64,000 nt of DNA. It comes from Clostridiales bacterium Firm_14. Its GTDB lineage: Bacteria; Bacillota; Clostridia; Saccharofermentanales; Saccharofermentanaceae. The notes under the pieces are model-generated. The model had not been told where the DNA came from. It worked only from the letters and a program-made list of their open reading frames with translations, and searched no databases. A program made the translations under genes and the position numbers. Numbering within the stretch: position 1 is the stretch's first letter; each line of letters opens with the position of its first letter. The stretch spans positions 62,001 to 126,000 of the forward strand of contig LVAT01000006.1 of the NCBI GenBank assembly GCA_001604135.1, given 5' to 3'. This document shows, piece by piece, positions 33,663-41,704 of the stretch.

Positions 33663-35228
33663 TTATTTCAGCTTTCCCAAAATATCTGCGATCGCTTTGT
33701 CGTAGAAATCATTCTTCTCTTCGAATCTGTCGTAAGAGACCTTGTAATCGCACCATGTCTCATACTTGTCCTTGCGCTGTTCGTAGAGCTTCTCGACGCC
33801 GTGGAGCTGTGATATCGGTCTGTTCTTATCGGTCAACGCCGTGAGCGGGCGCTCGAGATAGAAAACGTTGGAGTTGCAGCGTACATAGAACTTATTGACG
33901 TCTCTTGTTACGACACCGCCGCCGCAGGATACGACGAGTCCGCTCTGAGGCAGGAACTCTGCTGCGATCTCGCATTCCATCTCACGGAATTCATCCTCGC
34001 CTGATTCGGAAATGACCTCTGCAGGTGTTCTTCCGAACTTCTCTGCAAATGCGATGTCCAGGTCAACTAATGTGCGGCCTGTTACCGTTGCGATGTTCCT
34101 TGCAAGGAGTGACTTGCCTGAGCCCGGCATTCCGATGATCGTGATGTTGCGCATGCGGTTCTCTAAGATCCTGATAACCTTCTCGATGAGCTCAGCTGCT
34201 TCAGAGGGAACATAAGCTGCGCCTTTCTCACTGTCGGGATTGCCCAAAGCTTCAGCGCCGGCTATGTCGCCTGCGAAAATTCTTGAAGACTTATAAGCCT
34301 GAGCTACGAGCATTGCAAGGCCGCCGCAAGTCTTAAGGCCGAGTTCTTCAGCATCCTGTAAGAACCTTGTCCTTGAAGGGTTGTAGACGACGTCTGCGCA
34401 AGCTTCGAGCGCAGGGAATCTTGTAAGGTCAAGAAGTGAATTATTAACCTTCGGGAACATTCCGACGGGTGTGCAGTTAACGATTACCTGAGCGTCACCT
34501 GCCCTGTCGTAAACATTGGAATAGTTGATGTCAGTCTCCAAGTCGCATGCATATGTCTCAGCTGCGCCCAATGTCTTAAGAGCATAGAAAACTGCAGATG
34601 CCGCTCCGCCCGTGCCAAGTACCAAAACTTTCTTGCCGGTTACGGAAATGCCCTTTCTGGTGAGCATGTAGATAAATCCGAAATAGTCTGTGTTCCAGCC
34701 CTTTACCTTGCCGTCTTCGAAAAGAACCGTATTAACGCTTCCTGTCGTTTTCGAAGCATCATCTAATTCATCGCACATTGCGCAGGCATTTTTCTTGTAA
34801 GGGATCGTAACGTTAAAGCCCTTGAAAACGCCGCTCTTGAAGAGTGTCTCCAATTCTTCGGGCTCGCGCTCTATTACCGAATATGAATAGGATGAGTCAA
34901 AAAGACTGTGGATCTCAGGTGAATAAGTGTGTGCGAGAGTTCTGCCCAGAACGCCGAATGCAGGCTTGTTCTGGTGGTCTTTCGAGATATCCATAAGAGT
35001 CTTAAAGAGTTCTCTTACATAAGGTCTGCTCTCGAAGCCCGCAATCTCTTCCAATGCCTTAAACTTCTCTTCTTCCCTGGAAGGAATATAAACATCCAGG
35101 CCGTTTTCTCTCTTGTAGTTTCCGATCTTACGACAGGTTGCCATTCTCTCTTCGAGAAGGTCAAGGATGCTGTTATCGATCTCATCAAGTTTTCCTCTGA
35201 GTTCGTTTAAGTCAGGTCTCTCGCTCAT
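33663..35228 (-). CDS. Trifunctional chorismate mutase / shikimate dehydrogenase / shikimate kinase
   Basis: The 521-residue protein has three catalytic domains. Residues about 1-85 are an AroQ-type chorismate mutase (LRGKLDEIDNSILDLLEER with the RKIGNYKRENG loop). Residues about 88-350 are shikimate dehydrogenase: GVLGRTLAHTYSPEIH, then NVTIPYK, then GWNTDYFGF and the NADP-loop VLGTGGAASAV. Residues 359-521 are shikimate kinase: GMPGSGKSLLARNIA, DLD, SCGGGVV and the lid KNRPIS. All three active sites look intact. It converts dehydroshikimate to shikimate and then to shikimate-3-phosphate, and chorismate to prephenate. GGAGGT precedes the ATG. AroE-AroK fusions exist, but the added chorismate mutase is unusual. 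Confidence 0.93.
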   Translation of the reverse strand: MSERPDLNELRGKLDEIDNSILDLLEERMATCRKIGNYKRENGLDVYIPSREEEKFKALEEIAGFESRPYVRELFKTLMDISKDHQNKPAFGVLGRTLAHTYSPEIHSLFDSSYSYSVIEREPEELETLFKSGVFKGFNVTIPYKKNACAMCDELDDASKTTGSVNTVLFEDGKVKGWNTDYFGFIYMLTRKGISVTGKKVLVLGTGGAASAVFYALKTLGAAETYACDLETDINYSNVYDRAGDAQVIVNCTPVGMFPKVNNSLLDLTRFPALEACADVVYNPSRTRFLQDAEELGLKTCGGLAMLVAQAYKSSRIFAGDIAGAEALGNPDSEKGAAYVPSEAAELIEKVIRILENRMRNITIIGMPGSGKSLLARNIATVTGRTLVDLDIAFAEKFGRTPAEVISESGEDEFREMECEIAAEFLPQSGLVVSCGGGVVTRDVNKFYVRCNSNVFYLERPLTALTDKNRPISQLHGVEKLYEQRKDKYETWCDYKVSYDRFEEKNDFYDKAIADILGKLK

Positions 35229-35243
35229 GTACTATTACCTCCA

Positions 35244-36335
35244 TTAAATTGATACAAGTAAAAGGTCGTAAAGTGCAATAGCTGCAGCAGCTTCGACGAC
35301 CGGAACCGCACGCGGTGCGACGCACGGATCGTGTCTGCCTTCGATGCTGATAGTCGTGTTCTTATGTGCTGCCATATCGACTGTCTCCTGTGTCTTGGAG
35401 ATAGACGGTGTGGGCTTTAGTGCGACGTCAAAGACGATCGGAGCAACGTCACCTAAGCTGATGCCGCCCTGAATTCCGCCGCTGTGATTTGTCTTCAGTG
35501 TCAGATTGCCTTCGTCGTCGAAAGTGAATGCATCGTTATTCTCGGAACCCTTGAGATCAGAGCCCTCAAAGCCGTTTCCGAACTCGACACCCTTAACTGC
35601 AGGGATCGCATAAAGGATCTGCGCGAGCTTAGCTTCGATGCCGTCGAAGATAGGACCTCCGATGCCTTCCGGATAACCGTAGATGACGCACTCGATGACG
35701 CCTCCGACGGAGTCGCCGTCCTGCCTCGCCTGCTCGATCTTCTCCTTCATGAGCTCGCCCTTCGAATCGTCTACAACAGGGAATTCCTTGTTCTCAACGA
35801 TAGCGAGCCTGTTCCTGAAGCCTTCATCGTTGACGCCGTGATCGAAATAAGAATCGTCACTTACGCCCGCAACCTTTTTGAGGTGCGCACTGATCTGAAC
35901 GCCTCTCTTGTTAAGCTCCTGGAGAGCAATCGAACCTGCTATGCAAAGCGGCGCGGTCATTCTTCCGGAGAAGATCCCGCCGCCTGACTTGGATGCCTCG
36001 TCGCCGTAAAGAAGCGTTGCAGCATAATCCGCATGCGACGGGCGCGGGCAGTTTAAGATCGATGAATAATCCTTGGGCTTTGTATTCGTGTTGATAATAT
36101 ATCCGTGAAGCATTGCGCCGTTGCGCTCGAAAATGACCTCGTCAGCTTCTTTTCTGGGTGTTGACCACGCATTCTTTCCGGGTGCCCTTCTTGCCATGAA
36201 AGCTGCCGTCTTGGCTGCATCGGGTGTTACGTCTTCAGGAAGTCCGTTGATATAAACGCCGATCGCCTCACTGTGAGACTCGCCGTAGATCATTATGTCG
36301 AGGGCATCGCCCTGATATGTACTGCTCATGCTCAT
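35244..36335 (-). CDS. aroC: Chorismate synthase
   Basis: The 363 residues show GESHSEAIGVYINGLPEDV, the conserved RRAPGKNAWSTPRKEAD, SGGGIFSGRMTAPLCIAGSI, SGGIQGGISLG and HDPCVAPRAVPVVEA. The enzyme needs reduced FMN and converts 5-enolpyruvylshikimate-3-phosphate to chorismate. It overlaps aroA by four bases (ATGA at 36332-36335) with AGAGGAG in front of its start. Confidence 0.97.
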   Translation of the reverse strand: MSMSSTYQGDALDIMIYGESHSEAIGVYINGLPEDVTPDAAKTAAFMARRAPGKNAWSTPRKEADEVIFERNGAMLHGYIINTNTKPKDYSSILNCPRPSHADYAATLLYGDEASKSGGGIFSGRMTAPLCIAGSIALQELNKRGVQISAHLKKVAGVSDDSYFDHGVNDEGFRNRLAIVENKEFPVVDDSKGELMKEKIEQARQDGDSVGGVIECVIYGYPEGIGGPIFDGIEAKLAQILYAIPAVKGVEFGNGFEGSDLKGSENNDAFTFDDEGNLTLKTNHSGGIQGGISLGDVAPIVFDVALKPTPSISKTQETVDMAAHKNTTISIEGRHDPCVAPRAVPVVEAAAAIALYDLLLVSI

Positions 36336-37576
36336 TTTAAGATCATCTCCTCTTCCACTACTTTCCTGAATTCAGGAAAAGATTTATTGAGACAATCGAT
36401 ATCATCCAGTTCGATATCTTTGCCGGTGGCTGCCGCACATAACACTGCCGCCATAGCCATTCTGTGATCACCCGATGAAGTAAGCACGATATCACGGTTG
36501 ATCTTATCTATATATTCTATCGTAATAATGTCTTCTTCGAGCGTGACTTTTCCGCCTAATGCAGATAACATTTCCGTTATCGCCTTCGCTCTGTCGGACT
36601 CCTTAATTCTCAGGCGTCTGATCCCCTTAAGGACTGTCTTCTCTGATCTGAATGCACCGACGACCGCCATGTAAGGAACGATGTCAGGAATGTCGCTGCA
36701 GTCCATCTCAAGAAGCTTTCTTACGGTATTAGTGTGGCTGTCCTGCACGAAGAAAGTATCACCTTCATTAAGGAAAGTAACACCTGCGAGCTTTAAGAAA
36801 TGAAGTATCTCGCGGTCGCCCTGAACAGAGTCGGTCCTAAGTCCCGTTACCTTCGCCGAACCGCCTTGAATAAGACTTCCCAAGCAGAGGAGAAATGCTC
36901 CGTTGCTCCAGTCGCCTTCCACTTCGAAGTTGCCGTCAGGTGTTGTATTTATTGACTTTGCAGGCACCTTAAAAGTGTCGCCTTCTTTAACTATATCTAT
37001 TCCATACTTAGTGAGTGCATCGGTAGTAAGTTCGATGTAGTGGATCGATGCGATGCCGCCTGTGACATCGATCACAGATTCTTCCCCCAGGCTCGACAGA
37101 GCCATAAGAAGACCTGATATATACTGCGATGAGACGCTGCCGTCGATTACATATCGACCGGGCTCTATGTTTCCCGTAACAGTAATCTCATTAGCCTTTG
37201 CATCTTTAGTAATCTCCACGCCATAAGGCGCGAGGCAGTCAGCGAGCTCTTTTATGGGCCTTTCTATAAGTCTTCCCTTTGTCTTGAAGATGAGATTCTT
37301 AACATTTGAAGACTTTGCCGCGAGAGCAACAGGGATCATGAAACGGAGCGTCGATCCGCTCTCGTTGCAGTTAAGGATTATTTCTTCAGCGTCAGTATTT
37401 TCGAGCGCGCGAAGACAGGATTTGGTAGCTCTGATGTCATCGTTGTCATTATCGGAATCATTGAGGAATCCGCCTCTTGCTCCGAGCAGGAAATTGATTA
37501 TGAGCTCCCTGTGATAGACCGACTTCGACAAAGGCGCTTTGATATCAAGATTAAGATTTCGGCAGGCTATTTTCAT
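36332..37576 (-). CDS. aroA: 3-phosphoshikimate 1-carboxyvinyltransferase (EPSP synthase)
   Basis: The 414 residues contain APLSKSVYHRELI, in place of the more usual PGDKSISHR, then ESGSTLRFMIP, DGSVSSQYISGLL, GDWSNGAFLL, DIPDIVPYMA and RRLRIKESDRA. The transferase joins phosphoenolpyruvate to shikimate-3-phosphate. The PEP-binding loop and the glycine/serine strand differ from the common class I consensus, so substrate-analogue sensitivity cannot be judged by eye. Its start overlaps the aroB stop by four bases. Confidence 0.95.
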   Translation of the reverse strand: MKIACRNLNLDIKAPLSKSVYHRELIINFLLGARGGFLNDSDNDNDDIRATKSCLRALENTDAEEIILNCNESGSTLRFMIPVALAAKSSNVKNLIFKTKGRLIERPIKELADCLAPYGVEITKDAKANEITVTGNIEPGRYVIDGSVSSQYISGLLMALSSLGEESVIDVTGGIASIHYIELTTDALTKYGIDIVKEGDTFKVPAKSINTTPDGNFEVEGDWSNGAFLLCLGSLIQGGSAKVTGLRTDSVQGDREILHFLKLAGVTFLNEGDTFFVQDSHTNTVRKLLEMDCSDIPDIVPYMAVVGAFRSEKTVLKGIRRLRIKESDRAKAITEMLSALGGKVTLEEDIITIEYIDKINRDIVLTSSGDHRMAMAAVLCAAATGKDIELDDIDCLNKSFPEFRKVVEEEMILK

Positions 37577-38640
37577 ACTGATAAAAACTTCAGGAACTCC
37601 TCTTTATTCATCTTCTTGATCTCGGCCTGGCCGATCTTATTTACAAGTATAACCGATAAAGTGTCGCCGCGTTTCTTCTTATCGTTCATGGCACCTTCGA
37701 CGATCGCTTCGGGCGTAATGCCGTCACTTACCGGAAGCTTATAGAGCGTTAAGAGATTCTTCATCCTCTCGGCGTCTTCCGGTGCAAGTGTTCCTGCTCT
37801 TACGCATGAATCGATAATGATCCCCATGCCCTTAGCAACACAGATCCCGTGAGGCTTCGTAAAGCCGCTGTCACGCTCGATCACGTGGCCTACGGTGTGA
37901 CCGAAATTCAGCGTCTGGCGCCTACCGTTATCCGTCTCATCTTCGCCCACTACGCTTGCCTTGTCAGAGACATTCATGCAGACGATCTCTTCTAACAGAT
38001 CTTCATCGGATCTGATGTCGCCGTTTGCTTCTTCGAGCTTATTTAAGAGGTCCGGATCCATTATGAACGCATGCTTTGTAACCTCGCCCATGCCCTCTGT
38101 GAACACCTCATCGGGAAGTGTCTTAAGGAAAGAAATATCTTCCAAAACGAGTGACGGCTGCCAGAATGCGCCGACCTGATTCTTGCCCATCGGGATGTCG
38201 ATCCCGGTCTTGCCTCCGACAGATGCATCGACCATCGCAAGGAGCGATGTCGGAAGCTGGATGACCTTTATCCCGCGAAGGAACGTAGAAGCCGCAAAGC
38301 CCGCCATGTCAGTCGTTACGCCGCCGCCAAGACCTACTACGAAGTCAGTTCTCGTAAAACCTGCTTCAGCCATCTTGTTCCACATGCCGGCGATCTCGTT
38401 GATGTTCTTATTCTGCTCGCCTGCTTCGAAAACATAATCTGTTACTTCAAAGCCTGCTTTCTCGAGTTCTGCCTTGACCTTATTAAGATAGTATCCGGCA
38501 ACATTCGTCTCAGATACGATCAAAGCCTTCAAAGCGCCGGGACAAAGCTTTTTGGCTTCTTCTCCCAAAGCTTCAACGGCATTCTTACCGATAAGGACAT
38601 CGTAGCTTTTGGATGCTGCGTTTACGCGGACTGTTCTCAT
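37573..38640 (-). CDS. aroB: 3-dehydroquinate synthase
   Basis: The 355 residues have GEQNKNINEI, VGLGGGVTTDMAGFAASTFL, QLPTSLLAMVDASVGGKTGI, GMGEVTKHAFI and FGHTVGHVIE, the NAD- and zinc-binding motifs of the family. The enzyme turns DAHP into 3-dehydroquinate, the first ring-closing step of the pathway. It overlaps tyrA by four bases upstream and aroA by four bases downstream. Confidence 0.97.
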   Translation of the reverse strand: MRTVRVNAASKSYDVLIGKNAVEALGEEAKKLCPGALKALIVSETNVAGYYLNKVKAELEKAGFEVTDYVFEAGEQNKNINEIAGMWNKMAEAGFTRTDFVVGLGGGVTTDMAGFAASTFLRGIKVIQLPTSLLAMVDASVGGKTGIDIPMGKNQVGAFWQPSLVLEDISFLKTLPDEVFTEGMGEVTKHAFIMDPDLLNKLEEANGDIRSDEDLLEEIVCMNVSDKASVVGEDETDNGRRQTLNFGHTVGHVIERDSGFTKPHGICVAKGMGIIIDSCVRAGTLAPEDAERMKNLLTLYKLPVSDGITPEAIVEGAMNDKKKRGDTLSVILVNKIGQAEIKKMNKEEFLKFLSV

Positions 38641-39479
38641 ATGCCGTCGACCTCTTCTTTTATCTTTCTGCCTTCATCGAGCAAGTCGCGGAGGCCGTCA
38701 AAATCATCTTCTACAAGTGCTTTTCTGTATTTAGCGAGTTCTTCCTGGAGATGGTCGATCTCGAAGATCAGGTTATCCTTGTTCTCTAAGAAAAGCTGTG
38801 TCCACATCGTGGGATTGAGCCATGCTACTCTCGTCATATCCTTGTAGGAACCTGCTGAGAAACCCTTGTGATTTCTTGATGAAGGACTCTTGATGTATGC
38901 GTTTGAAACAAGATGTGCCATCTGTGATGTGAAGGCGATCATCTTATCGTGCTCATCAGCGTGTGATAAGTGATAGCTGCCGAAACCGCAGGGTGAGAGG
39001 AGATCCTTTACTCTGTCGAGTAAGAACATGTCGTCAAATCTGGGCGGTACTACAACCATCGGTGCGCCGAAGAACATGTCGGCTCTCGCATAAGTCATGC
39101 CGGAGAACTTTGTTCCTGCCATCGGGTGGCAGCCTACGAAGAGAAGTCCGTTTTCTTCAGCGATCTTAAAGCACTTCTCGCAGACAAGTCTCTTCGTACC
39201 GCATGCATCGATTATCATGCCGTTCTTGTTGAAATGTTCCTTATGCTCTTCCATCCAGTTGATGCTGGCTTCAGGATAAAGCGAGAGGATAACGAGATCA
39301 CACTTGCCCAGATTCTCATCCGTCAGTTCCTCATCAATGATTCCCTGCATCTGAGCCATCTGAGTAATGCTCTTCGTACGGTTCCAACCGTAGACCACAG
39401 CTTCCTCATCACTCTTGTAAGCCTTTGCGAAAGAGGCACCTATAAGGCCTAATCCGACTACACCGACTGTCATCTTCAT
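38637..39479 (-). CDS. tyrA: Prephenate dehydrogenase
   Basis: I start at ATG 39479, behind AAAGGAAG, which gives about 280 residues; the frame is open to 39554 but the extra residues have no ribosome binding site. The N-terminus is GVVGLGLIGASFAKAY, a dinucleotide-binding Rossmann turn. DACGTKRLVCE and GCHPMAGTKFSG are typical of prephenate dehydrogenase. It makes 4-hydroxyphenylpyruvate from prephenate for tyrosine synthesis. It follows the aroF terminator and leads the rest of the operon. Confidence 0.93.
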   Translation of the reverse strand: MKMTVGVVGLGLIGASFAKAYKSDEEAVVYGWNRTKSITQMAQMQGIIDEELTDENLGKCDLVILSLYPEASINWMEEHKEHFNKNGMIIDACGTKRLVCEKCFKIAEENGLLFVGCHPMAGTKFSGMTYARADMFFGAPMVVVPPRFDDMFLLDRVKDLLSPCGFGSYHLSHADEHDKMIAFTSQMAHLVSNAYIKSPSSRNHKGFSAGSYKDMTRVAWLNPTMWTQLFLENKDNLIFEIDHLQEELAKYRKALVEDDFDGLRDLLDEGRKIKEEVDGI

Positions 39480-39536
39480 TTTAAATGCACTTCCTTTTCG
39501 AACTGTTAAACTTAGCTGCCCGTATATCTCAGGGCT

Positions 39537-39568
39537 AAAAAAAGACGCTGACACAAGATATCAGCGCC
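39537..39568 (-). terminator. Intrinsic terminator between aroF and tyrA
   Basis: Leftward, GGCGCTGA (39568-39561) pairs with TCAGCGTC (39551-39544, one wobble), followed directly by seven T. It would set a higher level of aroF than of the following genes. Confidence 0.8.
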
Positions 39569-39574
39569 TATTGA

Positions 39575-40573
39575 TTACAGAATGCTTCTTGCTTTTGCAA
39601 TTGCTTCCATTACTTCTCCGAACTGCGCAGGCGTAAGCTGCTGTGCCGCATCGGAGAGAGCCTTTTCCGGATTGCAGTGAACTTCGATCTCGAGAGCATC
39701 CGCACCGGAAACCACCGCTGCCATGGACATCGGCTTTATGAGGTTGGACTTGCCTGTTGCATGTGAAGGGTCACCTACGACAGGAAGGTGTGTGATCTGC
39801 TTCAATACTGAGATCGCGCTTACATCGAAAGTATTTCTCGTGTAAGTCTCATATGTTCTGATACCTCTCTCGCAGAGGATTACGTTCGGGTTGCCCTCGC
39901 TCATGATGTACTCTGCGCTCATCAAGAGTTCCTTGATAGTAGCGGAAAGTCCGCGTTTAAGAAGGATCGGCTTGCCGGTCTTACCGAGTGCCTTAAGAAG
40001 GTCGAAATTCTGCATGTTTCTTGCACCGACCTGAAGGAAATCAACGTCCTCGAAAACCGGGATCTGCTCAGGGCTCATGATCTCAGAGCAGATGGGAAGT
40101 CCTGTCTCCTTCTTGGCTTCAAGAAGAAGTCTGATTCCCTCTTCGTGAAGTCCCTGGAAATCGTAAGGTGAAGTTCTCGGCTTGAAAGCGCCGCCTCTAA
40201 GGATCGTTGCACCTGCTGCCTTAACTGCTCTTGCTGCGTTCATGATCTGCTCTTCGCTCTCTACTGAGCAGGGGCCGGCGATAACTGCAAAATTGCCTCC
40301 GCCGATCTTAACTCCCGAGACATCAACGACTGTATCTTCAGGATGGAACTTTCTGTTTGCCTTCTTGAATGTCTCAGATACTCTCGTTACCTTCTCGATG
40401 ATGTCTAAGCCCTGGAGCATATCGATATCTACTGTCGATGTATCGCCGATGAGTCCTAAGACAGTGCAGAACTCACCCTTGGATTCGTTGACCTTAAGGC
40501 CCTTATCCTCGAACCATGAGATGAGGCTCGCGATCTGCTCTTTTGTTGCCGTGTTCTTAAGTACTGCAATCAT
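39575..40573 (-). CDS. aroF: 3-deoxy-7-phosphoheptulonate synthase (DAHP synthase), AroG-type with regulatory domain
   Basis: ATG 40573 follows GAAGGAG and gives about 332 residues; the longer frame from 40678 would overlap the attenuator. Residues 1-65 are a ferredoxin-like regulatory domain ([20 protein letters not shown]), as in the Thermotoga-type enzyme. The barrel carries [41 protein letters not shown] and [12 protein letters not shown]. It condenses PEP and erythrose-4-phosphate, the committing step of aromatic synthesis, and is the first gene after the leader region. Confidence 0.96.
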   Translation of the reverse strand: MIAVLKNTATKEQIASLISWFEDKGLKVNESKGEFCTVLGLIGDTSTVDIDMLQGLDIIEKVTRVSETFKKANRKFHPEDTVVDVSGVKIGGGNFAVIAGPCSVESEEQIMNAARAVKAAGATILRGGAFKPRTSPYDFQGLHEEGIRLLLEAKKETGLPICSEIMSPEQIPVFEDVDFLQVGARNMQNFDLLKALGKTGKPILLKRGLSATIKELLMSAEYIMSEGNPNVILCERGIRTYETYTRNTFDVSAISVLKQITHLPVVGDPSHATGKSNLIKPMSMAAVVSGADALEIEVHCNPEKALSDAAQQLTPAQFGEVMEAIAKARSIL

Positions 40574-40630
40574 TGTATTTTCTCCTTCTATACGGGTTCG
40601 GATAACCCTTATGTCTACTGATTTAACTTG

Positions 40631-40672
40631 AATAAAAAACGCTGCGGGGCTCTTAGCGTACCCTGCAGCGTT
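40631..40672 (-). promoter_or_regulatory. Attenuator terminator in the aroF leader
   Basis: Leftward, AACGCTGCAGGG pairs with CCCCGCAGCGTT (one bulge) around an 11-base loop and is followed by TTTTTTATTC, a complete intrinsic terminator 60 bases before the aroF start. Upstream, GCTTTTGC and TAGCG can alternatively pair with the loop segment CGCTAAGAGC, giving a possible antiterminator. Confidence 0.8.
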
Positions 40673-40722
40673 ATTCAAATCAAATCAATCTTTGGTTCTT
40701 TTTGGCGCTAGCAAAAGCCGCT

Positions 40723-40785
40723 TTAGTTCGTCTCCCTAAAGTAGTAATAGTAGCTATACGCATAAAAGAAAACCGCAGTCTTCAT
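40723..40785 (-). CDS. Aromatic leader peptide of the aroF operon (20 residues)
   Basis: ATG at 40785 follows AAGGAG by seven bases. The peptide MKTAVFFYAYSYYYYFRETN has six tyrosines and three phenylalanines in eleven residues, with TAT and TAC codons mixed, then TAA. The following intrinsic terminator lies about 50 bases downstream. This is the classic layout of ribosome-mediated attenuation: scarcity of charged tRNA-Tyr or tRNA-Phe stalls the ribosome and frees aroF from termination. Clostridia mostly use T-boxes for this purpose, so the finding is unusual. Confidence 0.88.
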   Translation of the reverse strand: MKTAVFFYAYSYYYYFRETN

Positions 40786-40815
40786 AAGGAATCTCCTTAA
40801 ATCAAAACTGCGGTT

Positions 40816-40844
40816 ATTAAATCACACCTTTTTGCATATTGCAA
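40816..40844 (-). promoter_or_regulatory. Sigma-A promoter of the aromatic operon
   Basis: Leftward, TTGCAA (40844-40839), 17-base spacer, TTTAAT (40821-40816). The likely start of transcription near 40809 leaves about 24 bases before the leader peptide. Confidence 0.6.
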
Positions 40845-40887
40845 TAACTAATACCAATTTACTAGGTTTCTTCGTCTTCAACGTTCT

Positions 40888-41409
40888 TTATGCAAAATCT
40901 TCCAGTCCCGTCTTCTCATGGATCATGTAGGCAACTCCGTCAGGGTCCATGTCAAGCGCAACTGCGATCTCGTTGTTCATCCTGTTCCTCGCATCTGTCA
41001 GCGCGCGCTCATCCTGGGCATTCAAATGCTTACCTTCCTTCATGAGCTTCTCTGCGTGTCTGTTGATGAGATAGATCAGTCCTACGATATCTTCCCTGCT
41101 GCCGTTAACGATGATATCCGTAAACGTAGCCTTCCGCTCGTTACGGTCTTCGATCCAGCTGCAGTTATCGATCGGAAGCTTGTCGATCAGGGCGATGGCT
41201 TCCTTCTTCGAAGCGACAGGTCTGATACGGCTTACCTGGGCCTCATTATTGAGCGGAACGTATACGTACTGGGACCTTGCTACAAAGAGAGGCTTAAGAA
41301 CATAGTACTTCTGAGGTTTCTCTTTGAAAAAACTGATGTCTTTGATGTCGTCTATCTGACAAACGCCGCTTCCGGCATAAACGATATTGTCGCCAATCTT
41401 AAAGCCCAT
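40888..41409 (-). CDS. CarD-family transcriptional regulator
   Basis: The 173 residues begin with a CarD/TRCF RNA-polymerase-interaction domain (GFKIGDNIVYAGSGVCQIDD, then YYVLKPLFVA), followed by a helical DNA-contacting C-terminal part (LPIDNCSWIEDRNERKATF, LIYLINRHAEKLMKEGK). CarD proteins bind the RNA polymerase beta subunit near the upstream edge of the promoter bubble and stabilise open complexes. AAGGCGG precedes the start. It stands directly upstream of the aromatic operon promoter but with its own transcription unit. Confidence 0.88.
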   Translation of the reverse strand: MGFKIGDNIVYAGSGVCQIDDIKDISFFKEKPQKYYVLKPLFVARSQYVYVPLNNEAQVSRIRPVASKKEAIALIDKLPIDNCSWIEDRNERKATFTDIIVNGSREDIVGLIYLINRHAEKLMKEGKHLNAQDERALTDARNRMNNEIAVALDMDPDGVAYMIHEKTGLEDFA

Positions 41410-41611
41410 ACGAACCCGCCTTTCTTAGAATTTCTAAAAAATATTTATAAAATTTGCGAAAAAGTATTTGTAAATTTCAAATTATGGTATATACTATCAG
41501 TTTTTATTTTAACACGGGTATGTCAAGTGTGTGGTAGACAAATTCGACAAAAAACGCTCTATTTCACGTAATTCATTTGACTTTGCCCACATTTTGCCCC
41601 CGTTTTTTGAG

Positions 41612-41657
41612 CATTTAAAATGCCTGCAGGAGTTCTCAAAAAATCTCCGCAGGCATT
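41612..41657 (-). terminator. Probable terminator of the polyphosphate kinase gene
   Basis: AATGCCTGC (41619-41627) and GGAG pair with CTCC and GCAGGCATT (41649-41657); leftward the stem is followed by TTTAAATGC. Confidence 0.65.
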
Positions 41658-41704
41658 CTTTATGATTTTCGCTTCTTGACCGGCAGCTTCGGCCGGCGCC
41701 GTTT

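Noticed and set aside
40771-40815. Hairpin AACCGCAGT / ACTGCGGTT around the leader-peptide ribosome binding site
   Set aside because: The inferred transcription start near 40809 lies within its first arm, so the RNA might not contain the complete stem. A mapped start site upstream would revive it.
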